Notes: generated by a model from the sequence alone, not told the origin. Numbered from the stretch's first letter, positions 46,327 to 56,626 are shown. The stretch is DNA of 64,000 bases from Synechocystis sp. PCC 7509 (GCF_000332075.2 NZ_ALVU02000001.1:2492324-2556323); one strand, 5' to 3'. Numbers and translations: made by a program.

Positions 46327-47388
46327 ATGACTGGAAAAAAAATTTCTGAATCGATAAAAAATGACATTATTCACTTGTATAAACATACAGGGGAAACAAC
46401 TTCAACTTTGGCAGAACGTTACGGGGTGAGCAATTCAACCATTAGTCGGATGTTGAAAAGTACGTTGCCAGAACAAGAGTATGAGGTATTAATTGCGTCT
46501 AAAAGAGCGGCGAGAGTACCGGGAAACGATTTAGGTACACAAGTAGCGGTTAACTCAAAAGAGGTAGATCCTGTAGAAGCATTAGTCTCACCGCCAATAG
46601 AACTTAAATCAATTATGCGGCTAGAGGAGAAAAGTGTTACCCCTACGCCAATTATCAAACGCCGCAGTGTTAGTAGCCGTGCGGACAATTTACCTGTATC
46701 TATAGATGATGCTCCCACGCAACTAAATAGTACGCCAACGGCAATAAGCGATGCGGATAAGAGTCATGTTAAAGGCGATCGCCAATCCACTATTATTAGT
46801 CAAAATCCTGAAATTAATAATCTCCTACCAATTAGCAAAGTTATACCCTTATCACCGGAGTCACCAACAACTAACAACTTAAATTTTCCCAGCGACGAAG
46901 AAACTAGCGCCATCGTTGCCGAAATGCTCGGCGAAGATATGTTGGAGGAAGCTGAAGATAGTGAAGACTTGGAAGAAGATGAAGATTTAGATTACTTAGA
47001 TGACAATGACGATGACGACGAGGAGGAAGAACCGACTAAAATAGTCAAAAGGCGTTCATCAAGTAATGTTTTAATTCAAGTGTTGCCGTTATCAGAAGCT
47101 AATTTACCTAAAACTTGCTATTTAGTAATCGATCGCTTGTCAGAGTTAATTACTCGTCCCCTCAGAGATTTTGCCGACTTGGGGCAAATCCCGGCTCAAG
47201 AGACTAATCAAAAAACTTTACCAATATTTGATAATCATCGTGTAGCCCGTCGCTTTTCTACTAAACGCGATCGCGTAATTAAAGTCCCGGATAGTAAAAT
47301 GCTGCAAAAAGCGTGTTCCCACCTCCAAGCAAAAGGGATTACAAGGCTATTGGTAGACGGTCAAGTTTACTCTCTTTATCCTAGTTAA
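46327..47388 (+). CDS. HTH protein with long acidic linker
   Basis: 353 residues. An N-terminal transposase-type helix-turn-helix (residues 1-50: KNDIIHLYKHTGETTSTLAE, then YGVSNSTISRML) is followed by a low-complexity linker. A strongly acidic run lies near residues 195-240 (EEAEDSEDLEEDEDLDYLDD), then a folded C-terminal part (about 245-353) with DGQVYSLYPS at the end. It is not a transposase, since no DDE domain is present. The shape suggests a domesticated DNA-binding protein with its own effector domain. Confidence 0.6.
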   Translation: MTGKKISESIKNDIIHLYKHTGETTSTLAERYGVSNSTISRMLKSTLPEQEYEVLIASKRAARVPGNDLGTQVAVNSKEVDPVEALVSPPIELKSIMRLEEKSVTPTPIIKRRSVSSRADNLPVSIDDAPTQLNSTPTAISDADKSHVKGDRQSTIISQNPEINNLLPISKVIPLSPESPTTNNLNFPSDEETSAIVAEMLGEDMLEEAEDSEDLEEDEDLDYLDDNDDDDEEEEPTKIVKRRSSSNVLIQVLPLSEANLPKTCYLVIDRLSELITRPLRDFADLGQIPAQETNQKTLPIFDNHRVARRFSTKRDRVIKVPDSKMLQKACSHLQAKGITRLLVDGQVYSLYPS

Positions 47389-47411
47389 GCAATATTGGTA
47401 GTGAGTTTTGC

Positions 47412-47768
47412 ATGGACAATAATCCTCAACTTCTCTCTAGCGCTAGTTATGGTGTAGTCCTAGTCAGCGCCAGTTCGCAAATTGAAGCAGAGAAAATTGC
47501 TACAGCTTTGGTAGAATCTCAACTAGCAGCTTGTGTTAGTTTAATGCCGATTACTTCTATTTACACCTGGCAGAACAAACTACATCAAGACCAGGAATGG
47601 CAACTAATAATTAAAACTAAGCAAGCAATGTTTGCCGCAATTATCAATACAATTCAAGAACTACATTCCTACGAAGTGCCAGAAATTATTGCCCTTCCCT
47701 TGATTGCAGGCTCTCAATCTTATCTCCAGTGGATTTCAAAACAAGTCAAGCAGTCTGAAGAAGTATAA
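47412..47768 (+). CDS. cutA: Divalent-cation tolerance protein CutA
   Basis: 118 residues: VLVSASSQIEAEKIATALVE, LAACVSLMPITSIYTWQNKL and EVPEIIALPLIAGSQSYLQW. This is the trimeric, PII-like CutA1 fold. The family name refers to copper tolerance in E. coli, and the role in cyanobacteria is unsettled. It is 23 bases after the HTH gene in the same direction. Confidence 0.9.
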   Translation: MDNNPQLLSSASYGVVLVSASSQIEAEKIATALVESQLAACVSLMPITSIYTWQNKLHQDQEWQLIIKTKQAMFAAIINTIQELHSYEVPEIIALPLIAGSQSYLQWISKQVKQSEEV

Positions 47769-47800
47769 AAAAAGACAAGGGAAAATAGCGTCTCCCTTGT
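47765..47800 (-). terminator. Terminator for the DUF2839 gene, shared with cutA
   Basis: A 10-bp stem AGACAAGGGA / TCCCTTGTCT with a 10-base loop, followed on the minus strand by seven T residues. It lies 24 bases after the DUF2839 stop and just after the convergent cutA stop. Confidence 0.75.
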
Positions 47801-47823
47801 CTAGATTACTTTGACTTTCGTGC

Positions 47824-48036
47824 CTAGTTGACTTGCCACCAGCCTAAAGCTGGTCCAAAAAATAATACTGTCAACCACCACACAACCAACAAACCAATCC
47901 CAATCCAAGCACCACGAGTACTCCAGTCTACAAACTGTTGTGCTTTTCCTTTGCTAATTGGCAACCAGGGCAAAAATCTTTCTTCTTGCCCGTATTTTTC
48001 TTTTAGTGCAGTCTTACGCCGTTTTGATTCGCCCAT
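47824..48036 (-). CDS. DUF2839 family protein
   Basis: 70 residues: a basic N-terminus MGESKRRKTALKEKYGQEE, then WLPISKGKAQQFVDWSTRGAW and one membrane segment (IGIGLLVVWWLTVLFF). It matches the cyanobacterial DUF2839 family, which has no known function. Confidence 0.85.
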   Translation of the reverse strand: MGESKRRKTALKEKYGQEERFLPWLPISKGKAQQFVDWSTRGAWIGIGLLVVWWLTVLFFGPALGWWQVN

Positions 48037-49746
48037 AACTCTAATAAAATACGCCTTCTGTGCCTGATGATAGCGCTACAGGTAAAGTTATTGCTAATTT
48101 TGCAAATTAACTTGACAACAAAATAGAGGTAGCTACCTAACTTGGAGGCTAAGGGAAAAATCAAGCTCTTTGCTGCCGCCGCAAAACCACTATGACCTCT
48201 AGTTTTATGGCGCACCACAAAATTAAACAAAATTGACCGTTTTTAGAACCAAGAATAATTTTAGCTTTAGAACCAATATATTTAATATGTACAACTTTTT
48301 CTTGGTTCAACAACTCTATGGTAGGGGCAAACCAATGAACTTAGCAAAAATTGTGATGCTATCTATGGCTTTAGTAAAGTTAAATTGAAAAACATCTTTT
48401 GTAAAGGGTAGCATCATCCTCGACAGCGCTCTATGATAATGTATGTAGCAATCTTTAATATTGTTTATAGTTAAAACTTTTAGCATTCTATCTAACTTGT
48501 CAATAGCATCTTTAATAGTCGTGCCAATATTTAAGTTGATAATTATAGAACTTCGCAGTTGGCACAAGTTAGCTGCTTGCAATGTCTCTAATTGAGTTCT
48601 CCATGCTGTTGATAATCTACAATCAAATGTGTCATCCGAGACAATATTGTGGCTTTAGCAATGAAATAATGGGAGTCTTGAGACGAATACAAGAAGCCTT
48701 GGGGGTAAGCTTCTCTACCTAAAAAGATGGAGTAAAAATTTCCTTCCGTACACCGTAAATTACCTAAACCCAAAATGCTTGACCATGAATTTTGGGTTTA
48801 TCAGCTATAAAAAACCAATGTTTCTTGCTCAAATTTGTGCAGGAAGCCTAACGTGGGCTTCAATCAATTAATATCCCGCGTCAATTAATAGATAGTTAAA
48901 AAACTTTGATACTAATGTCTAATCGCCAGTCAAATTATTAGAATAGCCGACATAAATTGCTGTCTTTTGTTTCAAAGAATGCACAAAAATTGATGATTAT
49001 AGTGTAAAATTATGGGAGTTTATGTCTATACGGTTTTTTGTGAATAAATATTTACTAGCATTCACTATTTGCATATAAATTAAATTTAGATTAGGGAAAA
49101 GCACCTAAAAAAACAAGCTGGAAAGTTAATAATTAAGTGTTTATACGGTGTTTTTGTCATCGAAATAGCGCTAAAAAATCAAGTATACGAAAACTTAACT
49201 ACAAGGAAAATGACTTACCAGTCGTTTTATTGATGTGAATAATTATCAGCGTCAAGCTGTGTTAATACCTCGAAATTTAAGTATTTTAGAGCCTTGGGGT
49301 TTTTGTTTAACACGTACTGAAGGCTGGACTGGGAAAGCACCAGTATCGCTGCGTACCCTAGCCACCAACCGCGCCTCACTCAATGCCTTACCCGACTGGA
49401 TACTACAGATTAATAGGTGGGGGATTGTCAATAGTTTAGTTGCCAAAGGCGATCGCCTAACTGCCAACGATTTTGCAGGCAAACCACCTTGACAAAATTC
49501 TGCCAGCAGGCGATCGCTGGGTCGGCAGAACTGATTGAGACAAACGGTTTTGAGTAGACACAGAGGAAAAAAAATCCCCATTTATTACCAACTCAATCTA
49601 GCGTTGAACCTATGCCGCAATTATTAAACGATCCATTGTTAATTGGTTGGATAGAAGTGGGAAAACTAGAGTACAGTCGCAGCGACATTGATTTAATTTA
49701 ATAACGTTTACAGTTATCCTCCCATTTGGACAAACCGTATAAATCT
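48037..49746. other. Gene-poor region with decayed or spurious frames
   Basis: About 1.7 kb without a recognisable gene. A minus-strand frame (about 48316-48654, open without a good start) encodes TFDCRLSTAWRTQLETLQAA and so on. Plus-strand frames at 49235-49492 and 49612-49701 look like pieces of something but match no family I know. Frames are short, starts lack ribosome binding sites and stops are frequent. HIP1 sites occur near 49450 and 49511. It could be degraded accessory DNA. Confidence 0.4.
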
Positions 49747-51324
49747 ATGACAAAAATTTTAGTAATTGAAGATGAGCAGTTAGTTCGAGAAAATATTTTA
49801 GACTTGTTAGAAGCTGAAGGCTTTGATGGTGTAGGCGCAGAAAATGGTCATGTAGGCGTAACTTGGGCGTGGGATTGCAAACCCGATTTAATAATTTGTG
49901 ATGTCATGATGCCAGAACTTGATGGTTACGATGTCCTCAAGCTACTCCGCAAAGAACCCGTTACCGCCACAATTCCCTTTATTTTTCTCACTGCCAAAGC
50001 CGATAAAGACGATTTTCGCCAAGGAATGCAACTAGGAGCAGATGATTATTTAACTAAGCCCTTTACTAGCGCTGAATTATTGGGAGCGATCGCTGCGCGG
50101 TTAGAACGAAAAGCTGCTACTGCTAGGCAAGCAGAAAAAAGACTAGAAGAATTGCGTAAAAGCCTAACCAGTAAGCCAAAATATACCAGCACGGCGGTTT
50201 TTGATAATGAATTTGCTGCTCTTAAGCAATCTCAGTTTACCGGACAGTTGACGGTTAAAGGGGACGGCGATATTGAGTGGATATTTTACCTTTACTTGGG
50301 GCGGCTTTTGTATGCAACAGGTGGGACTCATCCCCTACGGCGTTGGCAAAGAAATATCTCAACTTACTGTCCGCACATCACCTCCTATCAAGAAAATGTG
50401 CCATCGGCTACATATTTGCCTACCGAGTACTCATTATTGACTTTATGGCTCGAACGCAAACAAATTAGTAGAGAACAAGTAGCTCAAGTAATTCGCGCGA
50501 TCGTTCAGGAAGTCCTGTTTGATAGTATGCAGGCAAAACAATTAAACTATCAAATTCAACCAAAAGAAAATTCCTCCGCTCAATTACTATTAATTGATGC
50601 CGAACAAGCGACGGCGGCGGCGAGGCAAAGTTGGCAAATCTGGCAAAGCGCTAAGTTTGCTGACATATCTCCCAATCAAGCCCCAATCATCAAACGACCA
50701 GAAGAATTACAGCAAAAAGTCTCTATAGCTGCCTATCAACAGCTAACAGTTTTACTCAACGGACAGCGTAGTTTGCGGGAGTTAGCTTTACAGATGAAGC
50801 GTCAAGTTGTCGAAGTTACATCCTCTTTGCTGCCTTACATTCAGTCTGGCGTAGTAGAATTGACGGATATTACCGACTTGCCTATTTTAACTACTGTGCC
50901 GCCCAATTCTGCCACTATTGGACAGCAATCAAACCAGCCTTTGATTGCTTGTATTGATGATAGTCGCTTGGTTTGTCAAACAATGGAAAAGATTTTAACG
51001 GCAGATGGCTACCAGTTTGTATCCATAAATGACCCACTTCGAGCCTTAGCAACGCTCCTTTCCCGCAAACCAGATTTAATCTTTTTAGATTTGGTAATGC
51101 CTAATCTTAATGGTTATGAGATTTGCGGTCGTTTACGCAAAATTCCAACTTTTAGCAATACGCCGATTATAATTTTGACTAGCAATATTATCGATCGCGT
51201 CCGAGCTACGGGGGTGGGTTGCTCTGACTATCTAAGTAAGCCTGTAAAAGCTGAAAGCGTACTGGCGATTATCTCTAAACACTTGTCGTGTGCTATTGAA
51301 AACCGCCAAGAGTTCGCACTCTAA
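49747..51324 (+). CDS. REC-PATAN-REC response regulator (PatA-like)
   Basis: About 525 residues. REC 1 (2-120) has LIICDVMMPELDGYD with the phospho-Asp, and FLTAKADKDD. A PATAN/DUF4388-type domain (about 155-400) contains FTGQLTVKGDGDIEWIFYLY and GGTHPLRRWQR. REC 2 (about 405-520) has LIFLDLVMPNLNGYE, ILTSN and YLSKPVK. The PATAN middle and C-terminal REC are arranged as in PatA of heterocyst patterning and PixG-type regulators of motility. The ATG at 49747 is preferred over a TTG at 49726. No cognate kinase is adjacent. Confidence 0.87.
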   Translation: MTKILVIEDEQLVRENILDLLEAEGFDGVGAENGHVGVTWAWDCKPDLIICDVMMPELDGYDVLKLLRKEPVTATIPFIFLTAKADKDDFRQGMQLGADDYLTKPFTSAELLGAIAARLERKAATARQAEKRLEELRKSLTSKPKYTSTAVFDNEFAALKQSQFTGQLTVKGDGDIEWIFYLYLGRLLYATGGTHPLRRWQRNISTYCPHITSYQENVPSATYLPTEYSLLTLWLERKQISREQVAQVIRAIVQEVLFDSMQAKQLNYQIQPKENSSAQLLLIDAEQATAAARQSWQIWQSAKFADISPNQAPIIKRPEELQQKVSIAAYQQLTVLLNGQRSLRELALQMKRQVVEVTSSLLPYIQSGVVELTDITDLPILTTVPPNSATIGQQSNQPLIACIDDSRLVCQTMEKILTADGYQFVSINDPLRALATLLSRKPDLIFLDLVMPNLNGYEICGRLRKIPTFSNTPIIILTSNIIDRVRATGVGCSDYLSKPVKAESVLAIISKHLSCAIENRQEFAL

Positions 51325-52859
51325 ATTCGCCTTGCTTGGCAAGACTTTCGTTCGCTGTCTAGCTGGGGTTCTTGCCAGGAAAAAGCAAAGTGACTTACAC
51401 CGCGCACTTGGGGCGCAACAGTGCGAATTGCTTGCATTTGGGCTTCTAGGGAGGGGCGATTGGAGATGGTTTTTCCCCAAACTCCAGCGATCGCCGGAAT
51501 GACTTGGGCTTCGGGAGCTTGGGTTGTCACCTTTTGGACTAAAGCTGCGATACACGCTGCGTTGCCGCAGTTAGCATAAGCCATAGCGTGCCACTCTAAA
51601 GTCTTAGGAAATCGATGCCAAGGTTGCAAGCGCGAGTCATAACCTTGACCTACAGTTTGATTGGCATCAGGGAAAAATACAGCCCCAGCTTTGATTCCTT
51701 GACGCTGTACAGGCCAAGCAGCCACCGCTAAAAAGTCCAAAACACCTTGAATTGCATGAGCAACGCTCAACTGCCACAATTCCCATTGCAGGCGCGGCTG
51801 TCTTTGGGCAGCACTAGGTAAAACGATCGCCTTTGGGGTCGGGGTTGACGGTACATCTTCTTTGGGGGAGGCGATGATAGGCGGTGGAGCGGGTGGCGTG
51901 CGCCCTTGCCACAGGGGTTCGCTTTCTTGAGGATACAGTTTGTCTACGGCGGCAACATCAGCGACTGATATAGAGCCTTTTTTGGCGTAGCGTCCGATTA
52001 GCTCTAGTCCTTTAGAATTTAGCGCTCGTTTGGACAAAGCAAGTTGGGCCGCGTCGCCATAAATCCAGAGGTCTTGAACTTTGGTAATCACAGAATTTGC
52101 GCCCAAACCTCGTGGATAACGGACGTAATCGAATAACACTCCATCTGGGCGACGACGCGCGATTTCGTTTACCAATTGGTAATAGTCTCTTTTGGCTTGC
52201 AAGTTGTAAGGATCGACAAAAACTTGGCTTTCATTATCGACAAAATATAAACTTGTTTGCCCTTTGCCGTTTCGAGCTAGTACCGATTGGCGATCGCTTC
52301 TTTGACCATAGGAGTAGCCAAAATTCATCATAAACATCCAAGCGTAAACCTTTAAGCCTCGCTCGTGACCTTTTTGGATTGCTTGAGCTAAAAGGTCTAC
52401 TTTTTCGCTCCCAGGGGCGCGAACCACTGATGGCCAAGCGGTACGATTAGATCCCATTGGTAGCAATACTTGCCCATCGGCAAAAACTTCAACATAAACT
52501 TGGTTATAGCCTAGGTTGATAATCCGATCCATAATTTCGTCTAGTTTGCCTGCTTGCAAATCGCAAGGATATAACCTTAGCCATATAGCTTGAACTTGCG
52601 GCCAAGTCCGACTGCGACATTCTTGCAGTTGCCTAGAGTGTTGATTTAACAACCCTTGGTAGCGATTTTGAGCCTCTGTGTCGCCTTTTAGTGTTGCTTG
52701 CAATAAATTTTGTTTTTCTAGCTTTGCCGATTCTGTAAACTGGCAGTAGGCAGCAGTTTGAGCTTGGGCTGGGTAAAAACCAATATTTGTAGCCACTAGA
52801 CTACTAGAAATACTTGTGGCGATCGCCTTTCGCCAAGACAATATAGTTTTTTTTAATTT
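51321..52859 (-). CDS. Secreted GH10-like (GHL10) glycosyl hydrolase
   Basis: A signal peptide (about residues 1-34, ending AQAQT) is followed by a TIM-barrel of the bacterial family 10-like glycosyl hydrolases: IWLRLYPCDLQ, YNQVYVEVFADGQVLLP, GLKVYAWMFMMNFGY, FVDPYNLQAKRDYY and DGVLFDYVRYPRG. A Pro-rich insert lies near residues 330-360. GTG at 52859 fits the signal peptide; GTG at 52889 is an alternative. Its 3' end overlaps the convergent regulator gene by four bases. The substrate is unknown. Confidence 0.82.
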   Translation of the reverse strand, partial: KLKKTILSWRKAIATSISSSLVATNIGFYPAQAQTAAYCQFTESAKLEKQNLLQATLKGDTEAQNRYQGLLNQHSRQLQECRSRTWPQVQAIWLRLYPCDLQAGKLDEIMDRIINLGYNQVYVEVFADGQVLLPMGSNRTAWPSVVRAPGSEKVDLLAQAIQKGHERGLKVYAWMFMMNFGYSYGQRSDRQSVLARNGKGQTSLYFVDNESQVFVDPYNLQAKRDYYQLVNEIARRRPDGVLFDYVRYPRGLGANSVITKVQDLWIYGDAAQLALSKRALNSKGLELIGRYAKKGSISVADVAAVDKLYPQESEPLWQGRTPPAPPPIIASPKEDVPSTPTPKAIVLPSAAQRQPRLQWELWQLSVAHAIQGVLDFLAVAAWPVQRQGIKAGAVFFPDANQTVGQGYDSRLQPWHRFPKTLEWHAMAYANCGNAACIAALVQKVTTQAPEAQVIPAIAGVWGKTISNRPSLEAQMQAIRTVAPQVRGVSHFAFSWQEPQLDSERKSCQARRI

Positions 52860-53125
52860 CACAGGATATTTGGTTATGCACAAAAGCACAAATAAAGGTA
52901 TTAATCTAATTAAGCTAACTTTTTAAACTCAGATCCCTTGTTAAACTGTGCAACTACCTTTATTTGGAAGCTTTGCCTAAAAATGACAATATAGTCATTG
53001 AATAATGACTAATTGCTAGGAGGTAAAATTTTCTAAACAGCCAGTAATAAGCATTTAGTAAGTTTTCCTCTGCTTTTCACTGACTGTTTCCAGCTTGTAT
53101 AAAGTTCCCATTTTGGGCAGCTAAA

Positions 53126-53527
53126 TTAGCCACCTCTAGAAAGACTTGCTTCTACTTGCTTAAATTCTTGTTGTAGGCGTTGCTTGAGCTTCTGCGGTAC
53201 AGGGCGGTTGGGATAAGAACTATAGTGTCCAGCTAAAGAGTTTAATGCTGTCCGCATAGTAGTAAAAGAGTTAAGAACTGTAATCGATGTATCTCTTTGG
53301 TAACGAGCAGAAAATTCATTAATTTTTTCTCTGGCTACGGCTTGAGACTGGGCTTTTTCGGGGTCATCTTCCGGCAAATCTAAAGCAGTTCTTAAAGTAT
53401 TGACTACGCTTAAAGTGTCTTGACGATAATCTCCACTTAGGGAATTAGAGCCATTATTAGAACAGCCCATTAAGCCAATGACGGCAACCAAAACCAAGGC
53501 AATTAGACGCGACCAGTAGCGCTTCAT
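53126..53527 (-). CDS. psb27: Photosystem II assembly protein Psb27
   Basis: 133 residues. A lipoprotein signal with LMGC (acylated Cys22) is followed by the four-helix Psb27 domain: DYRQDTLSVVNTLRTALDLP, INEFSARYQRD, FTTMRTALNSLAGHYSSYPNRPVP and KQRLQQEFKQVEASL. Psb27 binds CP43 on the lumenal side during photosystem II assembly and repair. Confidence 0.93.
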   Translation of the reverse strand: MKRYWSRLIALVLVAVIGLMGCSNNGSNSLSGDYRQDTLSVVNTLRTALDLPEDDPEKAQSQAVAREKINEFSARYQRDTSITVLNSFTTMRTALNSLAGHYSSYPNRPVPQKLKQRLQQEFKQVEASLSRGG

Positions 53528-53641
53528 AAGTTTTTAAGTAAGTAGACATTAAATTAACGTCTATCCTATCAGTGATTGGTGCAAAGGCGATCGCCTTTGG
53601 TGCAACGCCGTCGGTAGTTAAGCGCCGAAACCAAGCAACTC

Positions 53642-54796
53642 TTACAATGCCTTGTTAGTTGCAATCGGGTGGTACAGAGTATCTCTTTGCTGATAAGGGC
53701 GATTGTTTAACGAAGAAATTGCCTTTTGGAGAGTTTCTACTTCCATGCACGTACCCCCCAAAGCGCCAGCCATGGTTGTAATGTGTTCTTCCATCAATGT
53801 GCCGCCAATATCGTTACAACCCCAGTTAAGCGCTTCTGTTGCTCCGGTTAGCCCTAATTTGACCCAGCTTGGTTGATGGTTGGGAATCCAATTACCTAAC
53901 ATAATTCGCGCTACGGCGGTAAGGAGTAAGGCATCTTCTAATACTGGTTGGTCGCGTCCTACTCGTTTGCGTAATGGCTTAGGAGCTTCTTGACCAACAA
54001 AGGGCAATAAAATAAATTCACTAATAGTTGCAGGGTAGGCTTTTTCTAAAGCGGTTTGTTGCAGAGTTCGTAATTTATCTAAATGCTCTATTTGTTGCTC
54101 TGGGGTTTCGATATGCCCGGAAAGCATAGTGCTAGTTGTGGGTAAACCTAGTTTGTGAGCGATACTAACAATTTCTAACCAAGTAGCTGTATCAGTTTTT
54201 TCTGGGCATAAAATGCGCCGTACTTCATCGTTTAATACTTCCGCCGCCGTACCGGGCATCGAATCCACCCCCGCAGCTTTTAAGGCTGTAATTACATAGG
54301 CGTAACTAAGGTTGTCTTCTTTAGCGATAAATTGAACTTCTTGAGGAGAGAAGGCGTGGAGGTGTAGCTGGGGGTATTTGCCTTTGATAGTTGTAACTAA
54401 ACGTAAATAATAATTTAGACTTAGCCCGTTGATTTTAGCGGCGGGGTTTAAACCTCCCTGCATACAGATTTCTGTAGCATTACGCTCTACTGCATCGGTA
54501 GCTTTAGCTAAAATTTGCTCCCAGTCCAACCAGTAAGAACCCTCCGCATTAGCATCACGCCTAAAGGCGCAGAAACTACAATGCTGTTCGCAGATATTTG
54601 TATAGTTAATGTTGCGGTTGATTATATAAGTAACTGTATCGCCTGCTTGACGCTGGCGGAGTCGGTCGGCGGTGTGTTTGATTGCAGACTTGACATTGGG
54701 ATCGGTCTGCTTTAGTAACATTACTCCTTCAGTGGCTGACAAATCGCACCCATTCAAGGTATTTTCTAGAATTGACTCAATAGTTTTAGTCGTCAC
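53642..54796 (-). CDS. cofH: FO synthase subunit CofH
   Basis: A 384-residue radical-SAM enzyme with [10 protein letters not shown] (CxxxCxxC cluster motif) at about residues 68-75, followed by [38 protein letters not shown] and [14 protein letters not shown], all characteristic of CofH. It adds the 4-hydroxybenzyl radical from tyrosine to 5-amino-6-ribitylaminouracil. CofG then closes the deazaflavin FO, the antenna chromophore of some cyanobacterial photolyases. cofG is not in the window. Confidence 0.92.
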   Translation of the reverse strand: MTTKTIESILENTLNGCDLSATEGVMLLKQTDPNVKSAIKHTADRLRQRQAGDTVTYIINRNINYTNICEQHCSFCAFRRDANAEGSYWLDWEQILAKATDAVERNATEICMQGGLNPAAKINGLSLNYYLRLVTTIKGKYPQLHLHAFSPQEVQFIAKEDNLSYAYVITALKAAGVDSMPGTAAEVLNDEVRRILCPEKTDTATWLEIVSIAHKLGLPTTSTMLSGHIETPEQQIEHLDKLRTLQQTALEKAYPATISEFILLPFVGQEAPKPLRKRVGRDQPVLEDALLLTAVARIMLGNWIPNHQPSWVKLGLTGATEALNWGCNDIGGTLMEEHITTMAGALGGTCMEVETLQKAISSLNNRPYQQRDTLYHPIATNKAL

Positions 54797-54943
54797 GAGG
54801 CATCCAATAAATAATTTCTGCTATAACTTTAATTTTGTCAGAATTCTTGGCAGAAGGTAAAAGTTAGCATGATGCTTCCGCAGTTAATCAGACTATATTG
54901 CTAACTAAATAGGTTAGAGAATTTACCGAAAAAATGGTGAGGC

Positions 54944-56626
54944 GTGAAACTTAAAACTTGTTTACTGCTGCTACTGTGGACAACTATAGCCCTAGGTTTG
55001 CGTTTAACTCAACTTACTGCTAAGTCACCTTGGACTGATGAATTTTCGACTTTGGTGTTTAGTTTGGGGAATAGTTATCGCACTGTGCCTTTAGATAGCG
55101 TGGTTTCTCTCGATCAACTATTGCAACCATTACAAATAAATCCTAATGCTGGTGTAGCTCAAGTTATTCATAACTTACTGACTGAAAGCAACCATCCACC
55201 GCTTTACTTTATGCTGGCTCATTGGTGGATGCAATTATGGTCTACAGATAGCGGATTAGTCTCTTTATGGGTAGCCAGAAGTCTGAGCGCTATATTTGGC
55301 GCGTTGTCTATTCCCGCTATTTATTTTCTCAGCGCTTTTGCTTTTCGCTCCTCGTTGGTTGGATTGCTGGCGGCGGCGATGATGGCGGTTTCTCCTTATG
55401 GCATTTTTTTAGCTCAAGAAGCCCGTCATTATACCCTTGCCATTTTGTGGGTAATTGCTTCTTTTGGTTGCTTGGTAGCTGCTACAAAGCATATTCAAGA
55501 GCGCACAAAACTACCTATCTTAATCGTTATAAGCTGGATAGTAGTCAATACTTTAGGTATTGCTACCCATTACTTTTTTGTTTTAACTTTAGCGGTGGAA
55601 GCTGTGATATTGCTTTTTTGGCAATATCGCCAGAGGAAAAAAGCTTTTACTGCTCCCTGGGGACAAATTTACGCTGTGGCGCTAGGTACGGCTATCGGGG
55701 GAATAGTTTGGTTGCCAATATTTTTACAAAATAATAGCAAGTTGACAGAATGGATTGAAAATGGCGATAAATCGAGTATTTTGGCGCTATTAAATCCTAT
55801 TTTTCAAGCATTAGCTGCCTGGATTACGATGTTGTCGTTGCTACCTGTTGAGGCTTCAGCGTTACCAGTAATTATTGCTTCCGGTTTAGTGATGATTAGT
55901 TTTTTTGTTTGGGCTACGCCTTTACTCAAGCATGGCTTAGTAACTAATTTACGGCAACCAAAAACTCGTTTAATTACTCAGACATTTATGGCAATTGTCG
56001 GCAGTGCGATCGCCATATTTTTCTTTTTCACCTATATTTTAGGTATCGATCTTACTCGTGGCGCTCGTTATAACTTCGTTTATTTTCCCGCCGTAATAAT
56101 CTTAGTGGCGGCAAGTTTGGCTACCTACTGGAAAAATTCGGCAACTAAACTGCCAACAAATAATTGGTCATCGGGGAAAACTGCTGTAGCCTTAATTTGG
56201 TTAATGGGATTTATAAGTGCGATCGCCGTTATTAATAACCTAGGGTATCAAAAGTATTATCGTCCAGACTTGTTTTTGCAGTTGGTACAAAAAACAAATC
56301 CTTCTATCCCGGTTTTGGTTGCCACAACACATAAAACTCACGTCCAAACTGGCGAAATGATGGGAATTGCGAGAGAGTTTAAACTTGCTAAAATGCCTAA
56401 TAATCCTGAGTTTCTTTTAGCCCATCAAACTCAAGATCCTGCTACTTCAACCGCCGTTTTGCAAAACACTGTAAGTAAAAAACTTTTACCCTTTGACTTA
56501 TGGTTAGTTAATTTTTATGCTCCTGTAAAGCTCGATAGGTGTGCTTTGCAAGACTTAAAAGTTCCGGTAGACGGTTATAATTATCAACTTTATCATTGTC
56601 AAGATAGGGTAGTCAGTAATTGGTAA
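54944..56626 (+). CDS. GT39-family membrane glycosyltransferase
   Basis: 560 residues with about 11 membrane segments. The first loop has the family acidic motif SPWTDEFST (Asp-Glu), and SNHPPLYFMLAHWW is typical of dolichyl- or polyprenyl-phosphate-sugar mannosyltransferase-like (PMT/ArnT) proteins. It would transfer a lipid-linked sugar on the periplasmic side. The GTG start has GAGG very close to it. The target glycan is unknown. Confidence 0.8.
   Translation: MKLKTCLLLLLWTTIALGLRLTQLTAKSPWTDEFSTLVFSLGNSYRTVPLDSVVSLDQLLQPLQINPNAGVAQVIHNLLTESNHPPLYFMLAHWWMQLWSTDSGLVSLWVARSLSAIFGALSIPAIYFLSAFAFRSSLVGLLAAAMMAVSPYGIFLAQEARHYTLAILWVIASFGCLVAATKHIQERTKLPILIVISWIVVNTLGIATHYFFVLTLAVEAVILLFWQYRQRKKAFTAPWGQIYAVALGTAIGGIVWLPIFLQNNSKLTEWIENGDKSSILALLNPIFQALAAWITMLSLLPVEASALPVIIASGLVMISFFVWATPLLKHGLVTNLRQPKTRLITQTFMAIVGSAIAIFFFFTYILGIDLTRGARYNFVYFPAVIILVAASLATYWKNSATKLPTNNWSSGKTAVALIWLMGFISAIAVINNLGYQKYYRPDLFLQLVQKTNPSIPVLVATTHKTHVQTGEMMGIAREFKLAKMPNNPEFLLAHQTQDPATSTAVLQNTVSKKLLPFDLWLVNFYAPVKLDRCALQDLKVPVDGYNYQLYHCQDRVVSNW

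Noticed and set aside
46327-46480. Calling the HTH protein a transposase
   Set aside because: Only the DNA-binding part resembles transposases; there is no catalytic domain and no terminal repeats.
48316-48654. Minus-strand frame of about 110 codons
   Set aside because: It has no ATG at a sensible position, no ribosome binding site and no recognisable domain; kept only as a remark on the gene-poor region.
49235-49581. Overlapping frames on both strands (85 and 109 residues)
   Set aside because: They are mirror frames of one another across a stretch with HIP1 sites; neither has a ribosome binding site or a known family.
53020-53040. Shine-Dalgarno-like AGGAGGT on the plus strand near psb27
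   Set aside because: No start codon follows at a usable distance and the frame closes at once; the nearby TAGTCATT / AATGACTA repeat alone is not enough for a call.
55267-55734. 155-residue plus-strand frame inside the GT39 gene
   Set aside because: It is an out-of-frame shadow of the glycosyltransferase, with implausible composition.
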